Positions 37,244-47,995 of a stretch of DNA of 64,000 nucleotides are shown here, piece by piece. The first letter of the stretch is position 1; each line of letters opens with the position of its first letter. The stretch comes from Flavobacterium sp. TAB 87 (GTDB lineage: Bacteria; Bacteroidota; Bacteroidia; Flavobacteriales; Flavobacteriaceae). A program made the translations under genes and the position numbers. The notes under the pieces are model-generated. The model was given only the letters and a program-made list of their open reading frames with translations, was not told the origin of the DNA and did not search any database. The stretch is taken from assembly GCF_001529295.1 (NCBI RefSeq), contig NZ_LLWK01000037.1:62001-126000 (forward strand), read 5' to 3'.

Positions 37244-37524
37244 TCAAGTAAAAATGTTTCGGAACTACTTTTGAAAAGTTTAGCTTTACAGAACTAGCAA
37301 AATATTAAAAATAAGGTGGTTAAACAAATAATCAAGATCAAATAGACGAAAAATTAACGGATATTTTCCCCGAGAATATTCTTTCATCAGAAGGACTAGG
37401 TTAATTAAGTAGACTTGAGATCGTACTGAATAGTAAAGCCAAGAAATAGAACTTTAAAGAAATACCATTGGAGATTGCGACTTCATGATGATTATAATAA
37501 GAGAAATAGCTTATTTTATTTCAT
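37244..37524 (+). pseudogene. Possible decayed coding remnant
   Basis: In one plus-strand frame, protein-like runs are separated by stop codons: FGTTFEKFSFTELAKY, then DEKLTDIFPENILSSEGLG, LSRLEIVLNSKAKK and NFKEIPLEIATS. This pattern is more coding-like than the neighbouring intergenic DNA and suggests a gene that has accumulated stops. I cannot assign a family. It could be chance in AT-rich sequence. Confidence 0.3.
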
Positions 37525-37618
37525 AGATGGATGGTAAAGCACCTTTGGTAGAGATGTGATAACTACAAAGAAACCAATCAACTCGTGCTTAAAAGTACCA
37601 GAAAAACTGACTTAACAC

Positions 37619-37641
37619 GGATGTAAGTGACATCCTTTTTT
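37619..37641 (+). terminator. Rightward terminator without an upstream gene
   Basis: A 6-bp stem GGATGT/ACATCC (37619-37624 with 37630-37635) with a 5-base loop and T6. The closest intact plus-strand gene, lgt, already has its own terminator 420 bases earlier. Confidence 0.6.
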
Positions 37642-37726
37642 GACTGTTTTTGCAGGCATAAAAGATTCAGCAAACTTTTGGTCCTAACATATTATAAATT
37701 AGAAAATGGAAGTTGCAAAACAAAAA

Positions 37727-37758
37727 AAAAGGGATTCAACTTACGCTGAATCCCTTTT
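37727..37758 (-). terminator. Terminator of secDF
   Basis: A 12-bp stem (37727-37738 with 37747-37758) with an 8-base loop and an A-run on the left that becomes the T-tract on the minus strand, 22 bases past the secDF stop. Confidence 0.9.
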
Positions 37759-37780
37759 GTATGCAATATATCTTTTGAAA

Positions 37781-40756
37781 TTATGCTTTCAACTCGTTGT
37801 GATGATCTTCAACAACGTGTTTTGCGTCTTCTGAAATCGTGTCCACTAATACCGGAGTTGCAATAAATAATGAAGAGTAGGTTCCTACGACGATACCAAT
37901 TAGCATCGCGAAAATAAATCCTCTAATTGATTCTCCACCGAAAACAAACATGATCAATAATACAATAATCATTGTTAATGACGTATTTATCGTTCTTGAC
38001 ATCGTTGTATTAATAGCCGAGTTTACGATATCAGCAAATGAACCTTTCATGTTTCCTGCTAAATATTCACGAACTCTGTCAAACACAATAACGGTATCAT
38101 TCATCGAGTACCCAATAACAGTCAAAATTGCTGCAATAAAGTGTTGGTCAATCTCCATTCCGAATGGCATGAATTTGTAACAGAAAGAATAAATTCCTAA
38201 TACAAAGATAACATCATGCGCAACTGCTGCGATAGCTCCCAAACTGTACTGCCATTTTCTAAAACTGATAACTAAGTATAGACCTACTATAATCATAGCT
38301 CCAAGAACTGCCCAATATGCATTGGTTTTAATATCTTCTGCAACTGTTGGTCCTACTTTAGATGCTTGTAAAATACCTACTTTTTTACCACTGTATGAGT
38401 TGATAAATTGATCGTAAGTTAAACCTGCAGCATAGTGATGTTTTAATGTTTCGTACATTAATTTATTGACTTCTTCGTCAGCTTCGATTCCGTGCTCTTC
38501 TACTTTGTATTTCGTAGTAATCTTTAACTGATTGTCGCTACCAAAAACTTTCGCTTCTACACTTCCAAAAACAGCAACTAGTTCATCTTTAATTTCTTCA
38601 GCTTTAACCGGTTTTTCAAAACGAACTTGGAAAGTTCTACCTCCAACAAAATCAACACCTTGGTCAAAACCATTAGTGAAAATAGAAACTAAACTTAAAA
38701 TTACAATAATCACAGAGAAACTGTATGTCCATTTTTTAACTCCAAGGAAATCAAAATTGAAGTTTGTAAACCAATTTTTGGTTACTGACGTAACAAAAGT
38801 TAAATCGTTCTTTTTATTAATATTTCTATCAATGAAAATTCTAGCGATAAAAATAGAAGTAAATAAAGAGGTAATAATACCGATCAATAATGTTGTAGCA
38901 AAACCTTTAATTGGTCCCGATCCGAAGATAAATAAAACGGCTCCAGTTAAAATGTGCGTTACGTTGGCATCTGTAATAGATGACATTGCACCTCTCCAAC
39001 TATAGGAGATTTTTACCGATTCGTCTAGTGTTTTACCAAGACGTAATTCTTCTTTTGCACGTTCGAATATAATAATATTTGCATCTACCGCAGTACCCAT
39101 CGTTAATACGATACCAGCAATACCAGGCAAAGTAAGAACCGCACCTAAACTTGCTAAAATTCCGAATAAGAAAAGTAAGTTAACCGCTAATGCAATATTA
39201 GCATACCAACCTGCTTTACCGTAGTAAATCATCATCCAAAGGGATACTAAAAGCAACCCGATCAACGCTGAATTTGTTCCATTATCAATTGCTTCTTGAC
39301 CCAAAGATGGTCCTACCACTTCTGATTGTACAATATCTGCTGCAGCTGGTAATTTACCTGCTCGTAAAACGTTTGCTAAATCTTTTGTTTCTGTTACATC
39401 AAACACTCCAGAAATTTCAGATCTACCTCCAGAAATTGGACCGCTAGAAACTCCAGGCGCAGAATAAACGATGTCATCTAAAACAATTGCGATATTGCTT
39501 TTTTGAGAGTAAGCTCTACCGGTTAATTCTTCCCAAGATTTGGCGCCTTGGCTGTTCATTTGCATTGACACAGCTGGTTTACCCATCTGATCAAAAGTAT
39601 CTTTTGCATCTGTAACGACTCCACCGCTCATCGCAGCTTCATTGTTTCTGTTCCCTTTTAAAGCATATAATTCAACTGCTTCAATTTGTTTTCCTTTAGC
39701 ATCGCTCAATTTTGTTGGTTTACCCCAAACAAATTTTGCATAATGTAAGTCTGCAGGCAATAAAACTTTAATGTCTGCTCTTTTTAAATAACCGTTGATT
39801 GTTGCTGTATCCTTAGGAGCAAATAATCCTAAAACAGGACCACCACCTTGACCAATTAATTTATCAAATAAAGGATTGTTTCCTGTTGCAGCATTCGCTG
39901 AATCTTTTCCTCCAGTTAACAAATCACTTAAAGAATCTTTTGCAACAGTTTTAGTTTCTGTTTTTTTGATTTCGGTTTTCTTTAAGGCGTCGTTTGCAGC
40001 CATTAAGAAATTACCCATATCTTCGATTTTGTACGTTTCCCAAAATTCTAATTGAGCCGTACTTTGCAATAGTTTTTTAATTCTATCTACATCTTTTGCT
40101 CCTGGTAATTCAACCAAGATTCTACCTGTTTCTCCTAATTTTTGGATATTTGGTTGTGAAACACCAAATTTATCGATACGTTTTCTTAATACTCCAAAAG
40201 CACTTTCTACAGACTCATCAACTTTTCTTTTGATAACAACTTTAGCTTGTGCATCTGTCATTTGAAAATCGATTCCACCTTCACCTTGTAAACTTCTGTT
40301 TGCAAAGATATCTGGAGAAGCTAGTTTTACTGTTCCTTTTGAATTGGCTTCAAAAGCATCGAAAAAAGCATCTAAATACGTTTGATTCCCTTTTAAATTA
40401 GTAGTAGCATCTGCTAATGACTTATTAAAAACTGGGTTTTTAGAATTATTTGATAATCCTTTTAAAACATCTTTTACAGAAATCTGAAGAATTACGTTAA
40501 TTCCCCCTTCTAAGTCAAGACCTTTGTTGATTTGCTTGTCTTTTACTTCGTCGTAAGTAAAATCAGTAAATCCAAGACTAAAAACTTTTTCTTTACTAAT
40601 AGAATCTAAATATTTTAATTCTTTATCAGAGTTTCCTGCTGCGAAAGATTTTGCATCACCTTTGACTTTACTAGCCATAAAAGTGAAGGATAATTGGTAA
40701 ATACTTACCAATGCAAATAGAATTGCGAAAAATTTAATAAGTCCTTTATTCTGCAT
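37781..40756 (-). CDS. secDF: Fused protein translocase SecDF
   Basis: A 991-residue membrane protein joining SecD and SecF, which use the proton gradient to pull exported proteins across the membrane after SecA. TM1 lies at the N-terminus. The large periplasmic P1 domain follows, beginning with the SecD motif NKGLDLEGGINVILQIS. The SecD membrane block contains GTAVDANIIIFERAKEEL. The SecF half starts near FNFDFLGVKKWTYSFS, with GVDFVGGRTFQVRF, and ends with its membrane block including GYSMNDTVIVFDRVREYL. A poorly conserved insert rich in Lys and Thr interrupts P1. The fusion is normal for Bacteroidota. It is monocistronic. Confidence 0.96.
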   Translation of the reverse strand: MQNKGLIKFFAILFALVSIYQLSFTFMASKVKGDAKSFAAGNSDKELKYLDSISKEKVFSLGFTDFTYDEVKDKQINKGLDLEGGINVILQISVKDVLKGLSNNSKNPVFNKSLADATTNLKGNQTYLDAFFDAFEANSKGTVKLASPDIFANRSLQGEGGIDFQMTDAQAKVVIKRKVDESVESAFGVLRKRIDKFGVSQPNIQKLGETGRILVELPGAKDVDRIKKLLQSTAQLEFWETYKIEDMGNFLMAANDALKKTEIKKTETKTVAKDSLSDLLTGGKDSANAATGNNPLFDKLIGQGGGPVLGLFAPKDTATINGYLKRADIKVLLPADLHYAKFVWGKPTKLSDAKGKQIEAVELYALKGNRNNEAAMSGGVVTDAKDTFDQMGKPAVSMQMNSQGAKSWEELTGRAYSQKSNIAIVLDDIVYSAPGVSSGPISGGRSEISGVFDVTETKDLANVLRAGKLPAAADIVQSEVVGPSLGQEAIDNGTNSALIGLLLVSLWMMIYYGKAGWYANIALAVNLLFLFGILASLGAVLTLPGIAGIVLTMGTAVDANIIIFERAKEELRLGKTLDESVKISYSWRGAMSSITDANVTHILTGAVLFIFGSGPIKGFATTLLIGIITSLFTSIFIARIFIDRNINKKNDLTFVTSVTKNWFTNFNFDFLGVKKWTYSFSVIIVILSLVSIFTNGFDQGVDFVGGRTFQVRFEKPVKAEEIKDELVAVFGSVEAKVFGSDNQLKITTKYKVEEHGIEADEEVNKLMYETLKHHYAAGLTYDQFINSYSGKKVGILQASKVGPTVAEDIKTNAYWAVLGAMIIVGLYLVISFRKWQYSLGAIAAVAHDVIFVLGIYSFCYKFMPFGMEIDQHFIAAILTVIGYSMNDTVIVFDRVREYLAGNMKGSFADIVNSAINTTMSRTINTSLTMIIVLLIMFVFGGESIRGFIFAMLIGIVVGTYSSLFIATPVLVDTISEDAKHVVEDHHNELKA

Positions 40757-40937
40757 TATTACTAAAAATTAATTATGTTTTGTGTTTGTTACTGTTTTTA
40801 ATTCCTTTAGAACACTAGCCTTAAGCTAGTAAAATTTCTTAAAAAACAAGGCCGCTAATCTCATGATTTTTTTTGAACCGAGCAAATATATAATTAACGA
40901 AAATATTAACCAATTAATTTTTTAATTAATATCAAAA

Positions 40938-40963
40938 AAAAGACTGCTATTTTGCAGTCTTTT
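40938..40963 (-). terminator. Terminator of mdh
   Basis: A 10-bp stem (40938-40947 with 40954-40963) with a 6-base loop, A-run on the left, 19 bases past the mdh stop on the minus strand. Confidence 0.9.
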
Positions 40964-40982
40964 TAAATTAAGGCCTAAAATA

Positions 40983-41918
40983 TTACGCCAATATGTCTTT
41001 TAATGCTTCATTCATGTTGCGAACTGCTACTGCACTTTTTGCGAAAAGCGCTTTTTCTTGTTCGTTTAATTCAATTTCAACGATCTCTTCCACTCCGTTT
41101 CTACCAATAATACATGGAACACCGATGCAAATATCGCTTTCGCCATACTCTCCATCTACCATTACTGAACAAGCAATCATTTTCTTTTGATCGTTCAAAA
41201 TACTGTCCACTAAAAATGCAACTGAAGCTCCTGGCGCATACCAAGCAGAAGTACCTAATAGTCCTGTTAATGTTGCTCCACCTACCATAGTATCAGCAGC
41301 TACTTTTTGCAAAACATCTTCTGATAAAAATTGTGTAACCGGAATACCGTTGTAGGACGCCAGTCTAGTTAAAGGAATCATAGTTGTATCTCCATGTCCA
41401 CCAATAACCATAGCAGAAACATCATTTGATGGTTTATCTAAAGCTAAAGATAAGTAGGTTCTAAATCGAGAACTATCTAAAGCTCCACCCATACCAATTA
41501 TTCTATTTTTTGGTAATCCTGTTGCTTTTAAAGCTAAATAAGTCATGGTATCCATTGGATTAGAAACTACCACTATAATAGCATCTGGTGAATGTCGTAA
41601 AACACTCTCCACTACCGACTTCACAATTCCTGCATTGATACCAATAAGCTCTTCACGAGTCATTCCTGGCTTTCTTGGAATTCCTGAAGTAATTACTACT
41701 ACTGCACTTCCTGCGGTTTTAGTATAATCATTTGTAACTCCTGTAACTTTTGTATTAAAACCAGTATTTGTAGCACATTGCATGATATCTAAAGCTTTTC
41801 CTTGTGCAAAACCTTCTTTGATATCTAATAATACTACTTCACTTGCAATTCCTCTATACGAAATGACGTCTGCACAAGTTGCTCCTACGTTTCCTGCTCC
41901 AACAATGGTAACTTTCAT
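40983..41918 (-). CDS. mdh: Malate dehydrogenase
   Basis: A 311-residue NAD-dependent malate dehydrogenase of the LDH-like MDH group; it interconverts malate and oxaloacetate in the TCA cycle. The Rossmann glycine loop is VTIVGAGNVGATCAD. Substrate-binding arginines lie in RKPGMTREEL, the loop whose Arg selects malate over lactate, and the catalytic His is in MVIGGHGDTTMIP. Length fits the family. It starts 48 bases after gyrB on the same strand and could be cotranscribed with it. Confidence 0.96.
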   Translation of the reverse strand: MKVTIVGAGNVGATCADVISYRGIASEVVLLDIKEGFAQGKALDIMQCATNTGFNTKVTGVTNDYTKTAGSAVVVITSGIPRKPGMTREELIGINAGIVKSVVESVLRHSPDAIIVVVSNPMDTMTYLALKATGLPKNRIIGMGGALDSSRFRTYLSLALDKPSNDVSAMVIGGHGDTTMIPLTRLASYNGIPVTQFLSEDVLQKVAADTMVGGATLTGLLGTSAWYAPGASVAFLVDSILNDQKKMIACSVMVDGEYGESDICIGVPCIIGRNGVEEIVEIELNEQEKALFAKSAVAVRNMNEALKDILA

Positions 41919-41966
41919 ATTATACTGTGTTTTTAGGTTTTTAATTATTAAAATTGAGTTCCTAAT

Positions 41967-43940
<1,974 letters not shown>

Positions 43941-43948
43941 CTAACACG

Positions 43949-43956
43949 CAAATATA
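43949..43956 (-). promoter_or_regulatory. gyrB promoter -7 element
   Basis: On the minus strand this reads TATATTTG, an exact TAnnTTTG match, 38 bases upstream of the gyrB ATG. Confidence 0.55.
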
Positions 43957-44140
43957 TAAAATCGTAGCCTATATACCCATTAAAATCTGTTTATAACTAT
44001 TTAAGTTATTAACACATTATCCAAAAAATGAAGGTATTTTGAACACAAAAAATAGTATTAACAGTAATTCCTATCGGTTTAAAATAAAATCTTCTTTTTT
44101 TTGGTTAAAAGCAATAATTGAAAGTATCAACTTCACACAA

Positions 44141-44178
44141 AAAATCCGAAACAAGATTTTACGCTCATTTCGGATTTT
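44141..44178 (-). terminator. Terminator of asnB
   Basis: An 11-bp stem (44141-44151 with 44168-44178) with a 16-base loop and A-rich left flank, 22 bases past the asnB stop on the minus strand. Confidence 0.75.
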
Positions 44179-44200
44179 ATATTTATTTCGACAGTCATTT

Positions 44201-45814
44201 TTAAATAGTCGCTTCATTTTTAGTTAATAACGAAGTCTTAATATGCGCTTTATTGGCTCTTCCACTCGGATCTAAGCTTTCTTGCCATTTCGGAATCCAT
44301 TTTCGAACGGTTTGTGCCGCACTAATTTGAGGGAAAAAATCATGAAAAATAGATCGATACAAATATGCTTCTTTAGTTGTAGGTACATTGTAATGAAATT
44401 TAGCCGCCGCAGCTTCCAACTGCTCATCAGTCACTTGTGTAGCACAGTAAGCTACCAACTCGTCGATCCAATTGTAACCTACTCCATCCGAAAATTGTTC
44501 TTTTTGACGCCATAAAACTTCTTGTGGCAAGTATGGATCTTCGGGCGTATCAAAAGCTTTTCTTAAAATATATTTTTCTTTTCCATCATAGGTTTTGGGT
44601 TGTTTTTCAAACGATTTAATGCGCATGGCGACATCTAGAAAACCTTTGTCCAAAAACGGAACTCTAGCTTCTAATCCATTTGCCATTGTTGCTTTATCAG
44701 AACGCAGCAAATCTGCCGTAAATAATTTTTGAACTCTCTCGATTGTTTCCTTTTGAAATTCTTCTGCCGAAGGTGCATTTCTAAAATACAAATAACCTCC
44801 AAAAATCTCGTCTGCTCCTTCTCCCGAAAGCACCACCTTCACTCCTGATTGTGCAATACATTTTGATAAAAAATAAAGTGGTACACTGGCCCTAATCGAA
44901 GTGATATCGTAAGTTTCTAAATGCCATATTAATTCTTTCAAAATAGCAATTCCTTGTTCAACAGTAAAGTAAAATTCATGATGATCGGTATCTAAAAATT
45001 TAGCAACTTGCTTCGCCGCCACTATATCAGGCGCATTGGCATCTAAACCAATTGCAAATGATTTTAGCTTTTTGCCTTGCTGCTTCATTAGTCGAGAGGC
45101 AATAGAAGATGTAATGGAAGAATCTAAACCTCCCGAAAGTAAAACGCCTACTGGTGTATCGCTAATTAACCGTTTGCGAGTCGACTCGATCAACATATCT
45201 CGAAGTAATTTTAAATCTAAATTTTGGTCTGCTGCTTCAAAATCTTCGTATTCTGGCAAATAATATTTTACAAATCCCGTTTTTGGTGTGTAATAGTGGC
45301 CAGGCGGAAAAGTAGAAAAAGTTTTACATTGATCTGCAATAGCCTTCATTTCGGAGGAAAAGTAAATGCGGCCTCTCTCGTCTAAACCGTAATACAATGG
45401 CTTAACTCCAATTGGATCACGCGCCGCAATAAAATCTTCGCCGTCAATAACAATAAAAGCAAATGAGCCGTCTAATTTATTGCAGAAATCATAGCCGAAT
45501 TTTTCATATAAATGAACAATTACCTCCGAATCGGTTTGCGTTCTAAACACACAATCTTTCAAAAGGCAGTCTTTGAGTTCTTGATGGTTGTAAATGATAC
45601 CATCTTTAACCATCCAAGCAGTACTTGTTCCTTGAATGGGTTGCTGACCCGTTACTAGATCTATGGTCGAAAGTCTTTCATGACTTAAAATATATCCTTT
45701 CTCGGTAACTTTTAAACCACTTTCGTCAGGTCCGCGGTGTGACATTCTCTTCGAAAGTTCTTTCACTACTTGCGGATCTTTTCCTTTTCCAATAATGGCT
45801 AAAACTGCACCCAT
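44201..45814 (-). CDS. asnB: Asparagine synthetase B homologue lacking the glutaminase nucleophile
   Basis: A 537-residue AsnB-type protein. The C-terminal synthetase domain is intact: the PP-loop VLLSGGLDSSITSS, then SVPLYFLSK and VLSGEGADEIFGGY, which activate aspartate with ATP. The N-terminal Ntn glutaminase domain keeps its fold motifs (SHRGPDESG, HERLSTID, TDSEVI). However, the invariant Cys2 nucleophile is absent: the protein starts MGAVLAI where active enzymes start MCG. Residue 71 is Asp and residue 73 is Ile, where the pocket motif is normally NGEIYNH. Arg47, Asn76 and Asp95 are retained. It probably makes asparagine from free ammonia, or receives ammonia from a partner. It is monocistronic. 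Confidence 0.9.
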   Translation of the reverse strand: MGAVLAIIGKGKDPQVVKELSKRMSHRGPDESGLKVTEKGYILSHERLSTIDLVTGQQPIQGTSTAWMVKDGIIYNHQELKDCLLKDCVFRTQTDSEVIVHLYEKFGYDFCNKLDGSFAFIVIDGEDFIAARDPIGVKPLYYGLDERGRIYFSSEMKAIADQCKTFSTFPPGHYYTPKTGFVKYYLPEYEDFEAADQNLDLKLLRDMLIESTRKRLISDTPVGVLLSGGLDSSITSSIASRLMKQQGKKLKSFAIGLDANAPDIVAAKQVAKFLDTDHHEFYFTVEQGIAILKELIWHLETYDITSIRASVPLYFLSKCIAQSGVKVVLSGEGADEIFGGYLYFRNAPSAEEFQKETIERVQKLFTADLLRSDKATMANGLEARVPFLDKGFLDVAMRIKSFEKQPKTYDGKEKYILRKAFDTPEDPYLPQEVLWRQKEQFSDGVGYNWIDELVAYCATQVTDEQLEAAAAKFHYNVPTTKEAYLYRSIFHDFFPQISAAQTVRKWIPKWQESLDPSGRANKAHIKTSLLTKNEATI

Positions 45815-46286
45815 ATCAATTTAAATTTTACTACTTTGTTCGGTATTTTTTTACAACTTATTACTATAAAACTCAAATTTAAAAATAAATTATAACTTCA
45901 CACCATTATTTTCAAATAGTTAAAACTAAAATAAATGGCCGTACTTATCTACTTCTCGATAGCAAATACATTACCTAATTTTACATCAGACATTAATTTT
46001 AATCTGCATGTCTTTTGAGATTATTTCCCCCATTGAATTGCGCCATTTTCGCAAACTTCAATTTACTTTTAGTCATCTACTTGCCAGAATTTAAAAAGAT
46101 TAACTATTTGTTTGTAGCCTCGATCGCAGTGCTATCCTTTTGCGTTTTTGCTTTAAAAAGATAAAGATATAATGAATAGCAGAAACTCAAGTTCTTGAAA
46201 ACACCTACTCTTCTTGCTCCTAAAAAAAAATATTTTAAATAAATCAAAAAATTGACAATGCTACTAACAGTTTGTATTTTTGCAGT
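45815..46286. other. Intergenic region between asnB and the methyltransferase gene
   Basis: About 470 bases between divergent genes. The only clear signal is the methyltransferase promoter at its right end (46252-46282). I see no gene or structured RNA. Confidence 0.55.
46252..46282 (+). promoter_or_regulatory. Strong promoter, TTGACA-N17-TATTTTTG
   Basis: A full TTGACA at 46252-46257 and an exact TAnnTTTG element at 46275-46282 are separated by 17 bases. Only four bases separate the -7 element from the ATG at 46287, so the mRNA may be leaderless. An in-frame TTG upstream at 46272 lies in the promoter and is not the start. Confidence 0.75.
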
Positions 46287-46745
46287 ATGAATGATAATTT
46301 TATAACTGAATATTTTGGTATTGGGATTCAAAATGGCAAAACTCCTGAAAATTTAGGCGTTTTGTGGCGCTCTGCACAAAATTTAGGCGCCAGCTTTATT
46401 TTTACCATCGGAAATCGGTACGCCAAACAAGCTTGCGACACGCACAATGCCGTAAAGTCTATTCCTTACTTTCACTACGAGTCTTTTGACGAATTCTATA
46501 AAAACTTACCCAAAGGAGCACGTTTGGTTGGCGTTGAATTGGATGAAAATGCGGAGGACTTAGAAACTTTTGAACATCCAAGACGTTGTGTTTACTTATT
46601 AGGCGCTGAAGACAATGGACTTACTAAACAGGCTATTGAAAAATGTCATTTTTTAGTAAAATTCAAATCGCACTTTAGCTTGAATGTGTCGGTTGCAGGA
46701 TCGATCGTTCTTTATGATAGAGGACTTATTAAGCCGAGGTCTTGA
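46287..46745 (+). CDS. TrmH/SpoU family RNA methyltransferase
   Basis: A 152-residue SpoU-family SPOUT methyltransferase that would methylate a ribose 2'-O in tRNA or rRNA using S-adenosylmethionine. The knot motifs are visible: NGKTPENLGVLWRSAQNLGA, with the conserved Asn and Arg, CVYLLGAEDNGL in the middle and LNVSVAGSIVLYD forming the cofactor-binding loop. It lacks the N-terminal RNA-binding domain of RlmB and is about the size of TrmL-type proteins; the target nucleotide cannot be assigned. The ATG at 46287 is chosen because the upstream TTG lies in the promoter. Confidence 0.92.
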   Translation: MNDNFITEYFGIGIQNGKTPENLGVLWRSAQNLGASFIFTIGNRYAKQACDTHNAVKSIPYFHYESFDEFYKNLPKGARLVGVELDENAEDLETFEHPRRCVYLLGAEDNGLTKQAIEKCHFLVKFKSHFSLNVSVAGSIVLYDRGLIKPRS

Positions 46746-46811
46746 AATCAATGGCAAAATTCAATTACAATGAGAATAAAGAAATAAACTTCACCATTGA
46801 AATTGATTCTC

Positions 46812-47180
46812 TTATTTACTCAATTTGTAATTACTCACTAATACAGAAGCGGAAATATTTAATATTGTCTCAAGTTCTCTAATCATATCAACAATTAATC
46901 TTTTTTTCTTGTTTAAAACTTCAGAAACACTGCTTTTTCCTCCAATAATCCCAACCAAGTCTTTTTGCTTGATATTCATCTCTTCCATTCTAATTTTTAT
47001 CGCTTCAATCGGGTCTGGAGCTTCGGTAGGAAAATATTGATTTTCATAATTATCAATTAGCATACTTAAAATCTCCGCTTCATCACCTTCGATAGAATTA
47101 GGAGTAGCATCAAAAATCACTTCAAGTCTCTCCAATGCTTTCTTGTAATCATTTTCTGTTTTAACAGGAGCTATTACCAT
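46812..47180 (-). CDS. HigA-like antitoxin / HTH protein, solitary
   Basis: A 122-residue protein of the HigA type (COG5499-like). The N-terminal part (YKKALERLEVIFDA, then GDEAEILSMLIDNYE) is the long-HigA helical region, followed by PIEAIKIRMEEMNIKQKDLV and an XRE-type helix-turn-helix with GGKSSVSEVLNKKKRL. Such antitoxins normally pair with a HigB mRNA interferase encoded directly upstream. Here only 97 bases separate it from a ParE-type toxin gene, with no HigB. It is either a solitary regulator or the remaining half of a lost pair. Confidence 0.82.
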   Translation of the reverse strand: MVIAPVKTENDYKKALERLEVIFDATPNSIEGDEAEILSMLIDNYENQYFPTEAPDPIEAIKIRMEEMNIKQKDLVGIIGGKSSVSEVLNKKKRLIVDMIRELETILNISASVLVSNYKLSK

Positions 47181-47277
47181 AATTCTAAATTGTATTAATG
47201 TTTATTTTATCACACCAATAGAAATAAGTATAAGTATTAATCAAAGTAATAAACACTCGAAAATTGAGAATTTTTAT

Positions 47278-47562
47278 TTAAACGAAAGGATTTTTACTGG
47301 TATGTAAAATAGTGAAAATTGTAATTTTGCTAATATTATCAAATTGATAATGTACCCCAAATGGGAATTTTTCCGTAAATGCCACTCTTGTGTTTCTGTA
47401 TTTGACTTCAAACAAAAGTGGATTTTCAATAATATAACTAATAGTCTTCTTTAAAGCTAAAACAAAACTTTTTTCTAAACCTATCTGTTGTTCTTTGTAC
47501 CATTTTTTATTGCTTCTAATGTCGTTTTCGGCATCAGTATGATAAATTATTTGGTATTTCAT
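47278..47562 (-). CDS. ParE/RelE family toxin
   Basis: A 94-residue toxin of the RelE/ParE superfamily. Diagnostic features are KYQIIYHTDAENDI at the N-terminus, the WYKEQQIGLEKSF helix and the C-terminal strand pattern RVAFTEKFPFGVHYQF followed by HTSKNP, which is typical of ParE-like gyrase poisons. Its start overlaps the antitoxin stop by four bases, which implies coupled translation and an intact toxin-antitoxin pair. It probably acts on growth under stress or in maintenance of the accessory region. Confidence 0.9.
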   Translation of the reverse strand: MKYQIIYHTDAENDIRSNKKWYKEQQIGLEKSFVLALKKTISYIIENPLLFEVKYRNTRVAFTEKFPFGVHYQFDNISKITIFTILHTSKNPFV

Positions 47563-47786
47563 ATTTCTTCGTCTAGCACATCGAATAAGTATTCAATAGA
47601 TTTAAACTTATCAGGATTGTCTAAATCAGCTAAACGAGTATCTAAAATATCTTTTTGCCATTGAGGCAAATCTTCGTTTACTTTTTCAATACTTGGGTAG
47701 CTTTTTTTAATACTTTCCCAATCTTCTATTGCAACAACAACAGCGGTCTTATTTCCTAAATTATCGGATATATACTGGACATTCAT
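47559..47786 (-). CDS. Antitoxin of the ParE-type pair
   Basis: A 75-residue acidic protein. The first half (VQYISDNLGNKTAVVVAIED) resembles the beta-rich N-terminus of Phd/YefM-like antitoxins; the second half (LPQWQKDILDTRLADLDN) resembles the addiction-module antitoxin tail that wraps the toxin. It is encoded immediately before the toxin and overlaps it by four bases. Antitoxins of this kind bind and neutralise the toxin and repress the operon. Confidence 0.82.
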   Translation of the reverse strand: MNVQYISDNLGNKTAVVVAIEDWESIKKSYPSIEKVNEDLPQWQKDILDTRLADLDNPDKFKSIEYLFDVLDEEI

Positions 47787-47890
47787 AATAATTAGATTTA
47801 AATAGCTTTTTTCAAAGATACAAAAAAATCAATTTCAATGACAATTGCAAAAATCAATACCAATTTCAAAACCTAAAACCCTTATAAAAA

Positions 47891-47934
47891 CAAATTTTCA
47901 AAACAAACACCGAAATGCCCATTTTGAAAATTTG
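47891..47934 (-). terminator. AT-rich inverted repeat, possible terminator
   Basis: A perfect 13-bp inverted repeat (47891-47903 with 47922-47934) with an 18-base loop; on the minus strand it is followed by a T5 run. It could end the ABC-3C operon transcript, although the stem is AT-rich. Confidence 0.4.
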
Positions 47935-47960
47935 CTCTTAAATCAATTCTTCTTGAAATT

Positions 47961-47995
47961 GATTTTTGATTTTTGATTTTTGATTTTTGATTTTT
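47961..47995 (+). repeat. Five tandem GATTTTT units
   Basis: A 7-bp unit repeated five times without interruption, directly abutting the distal copy of the aspS 3' end. Confidence 0.9.

Larger units (their letters stand above)
37138..37780. other. Gene-poor region between lgt and secDF
   Basis: These 643 bases contain the lgt terminator (37167-37203), a stretch that resembles a decayed gene (about 37244-37524), an unexplained rightward terminator (37619-37641) and the secDF terminator (37727-37758). No intact frame was seen. Confidence 0.6.

Noticed and set aside
46104..46331. 75-codon minus-strand frame upstream of the TrmH-type gene
   Set aside because: It spans the strong TTGACA/TATTTTTG promoter, is AT-rich with low-complexity content, and matches no family.
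47961..47995. GATTTTT repeats as a CRISPR-like array
   Set aside because: Units are 7 bases with no spacers; it is a simple microsatellite.
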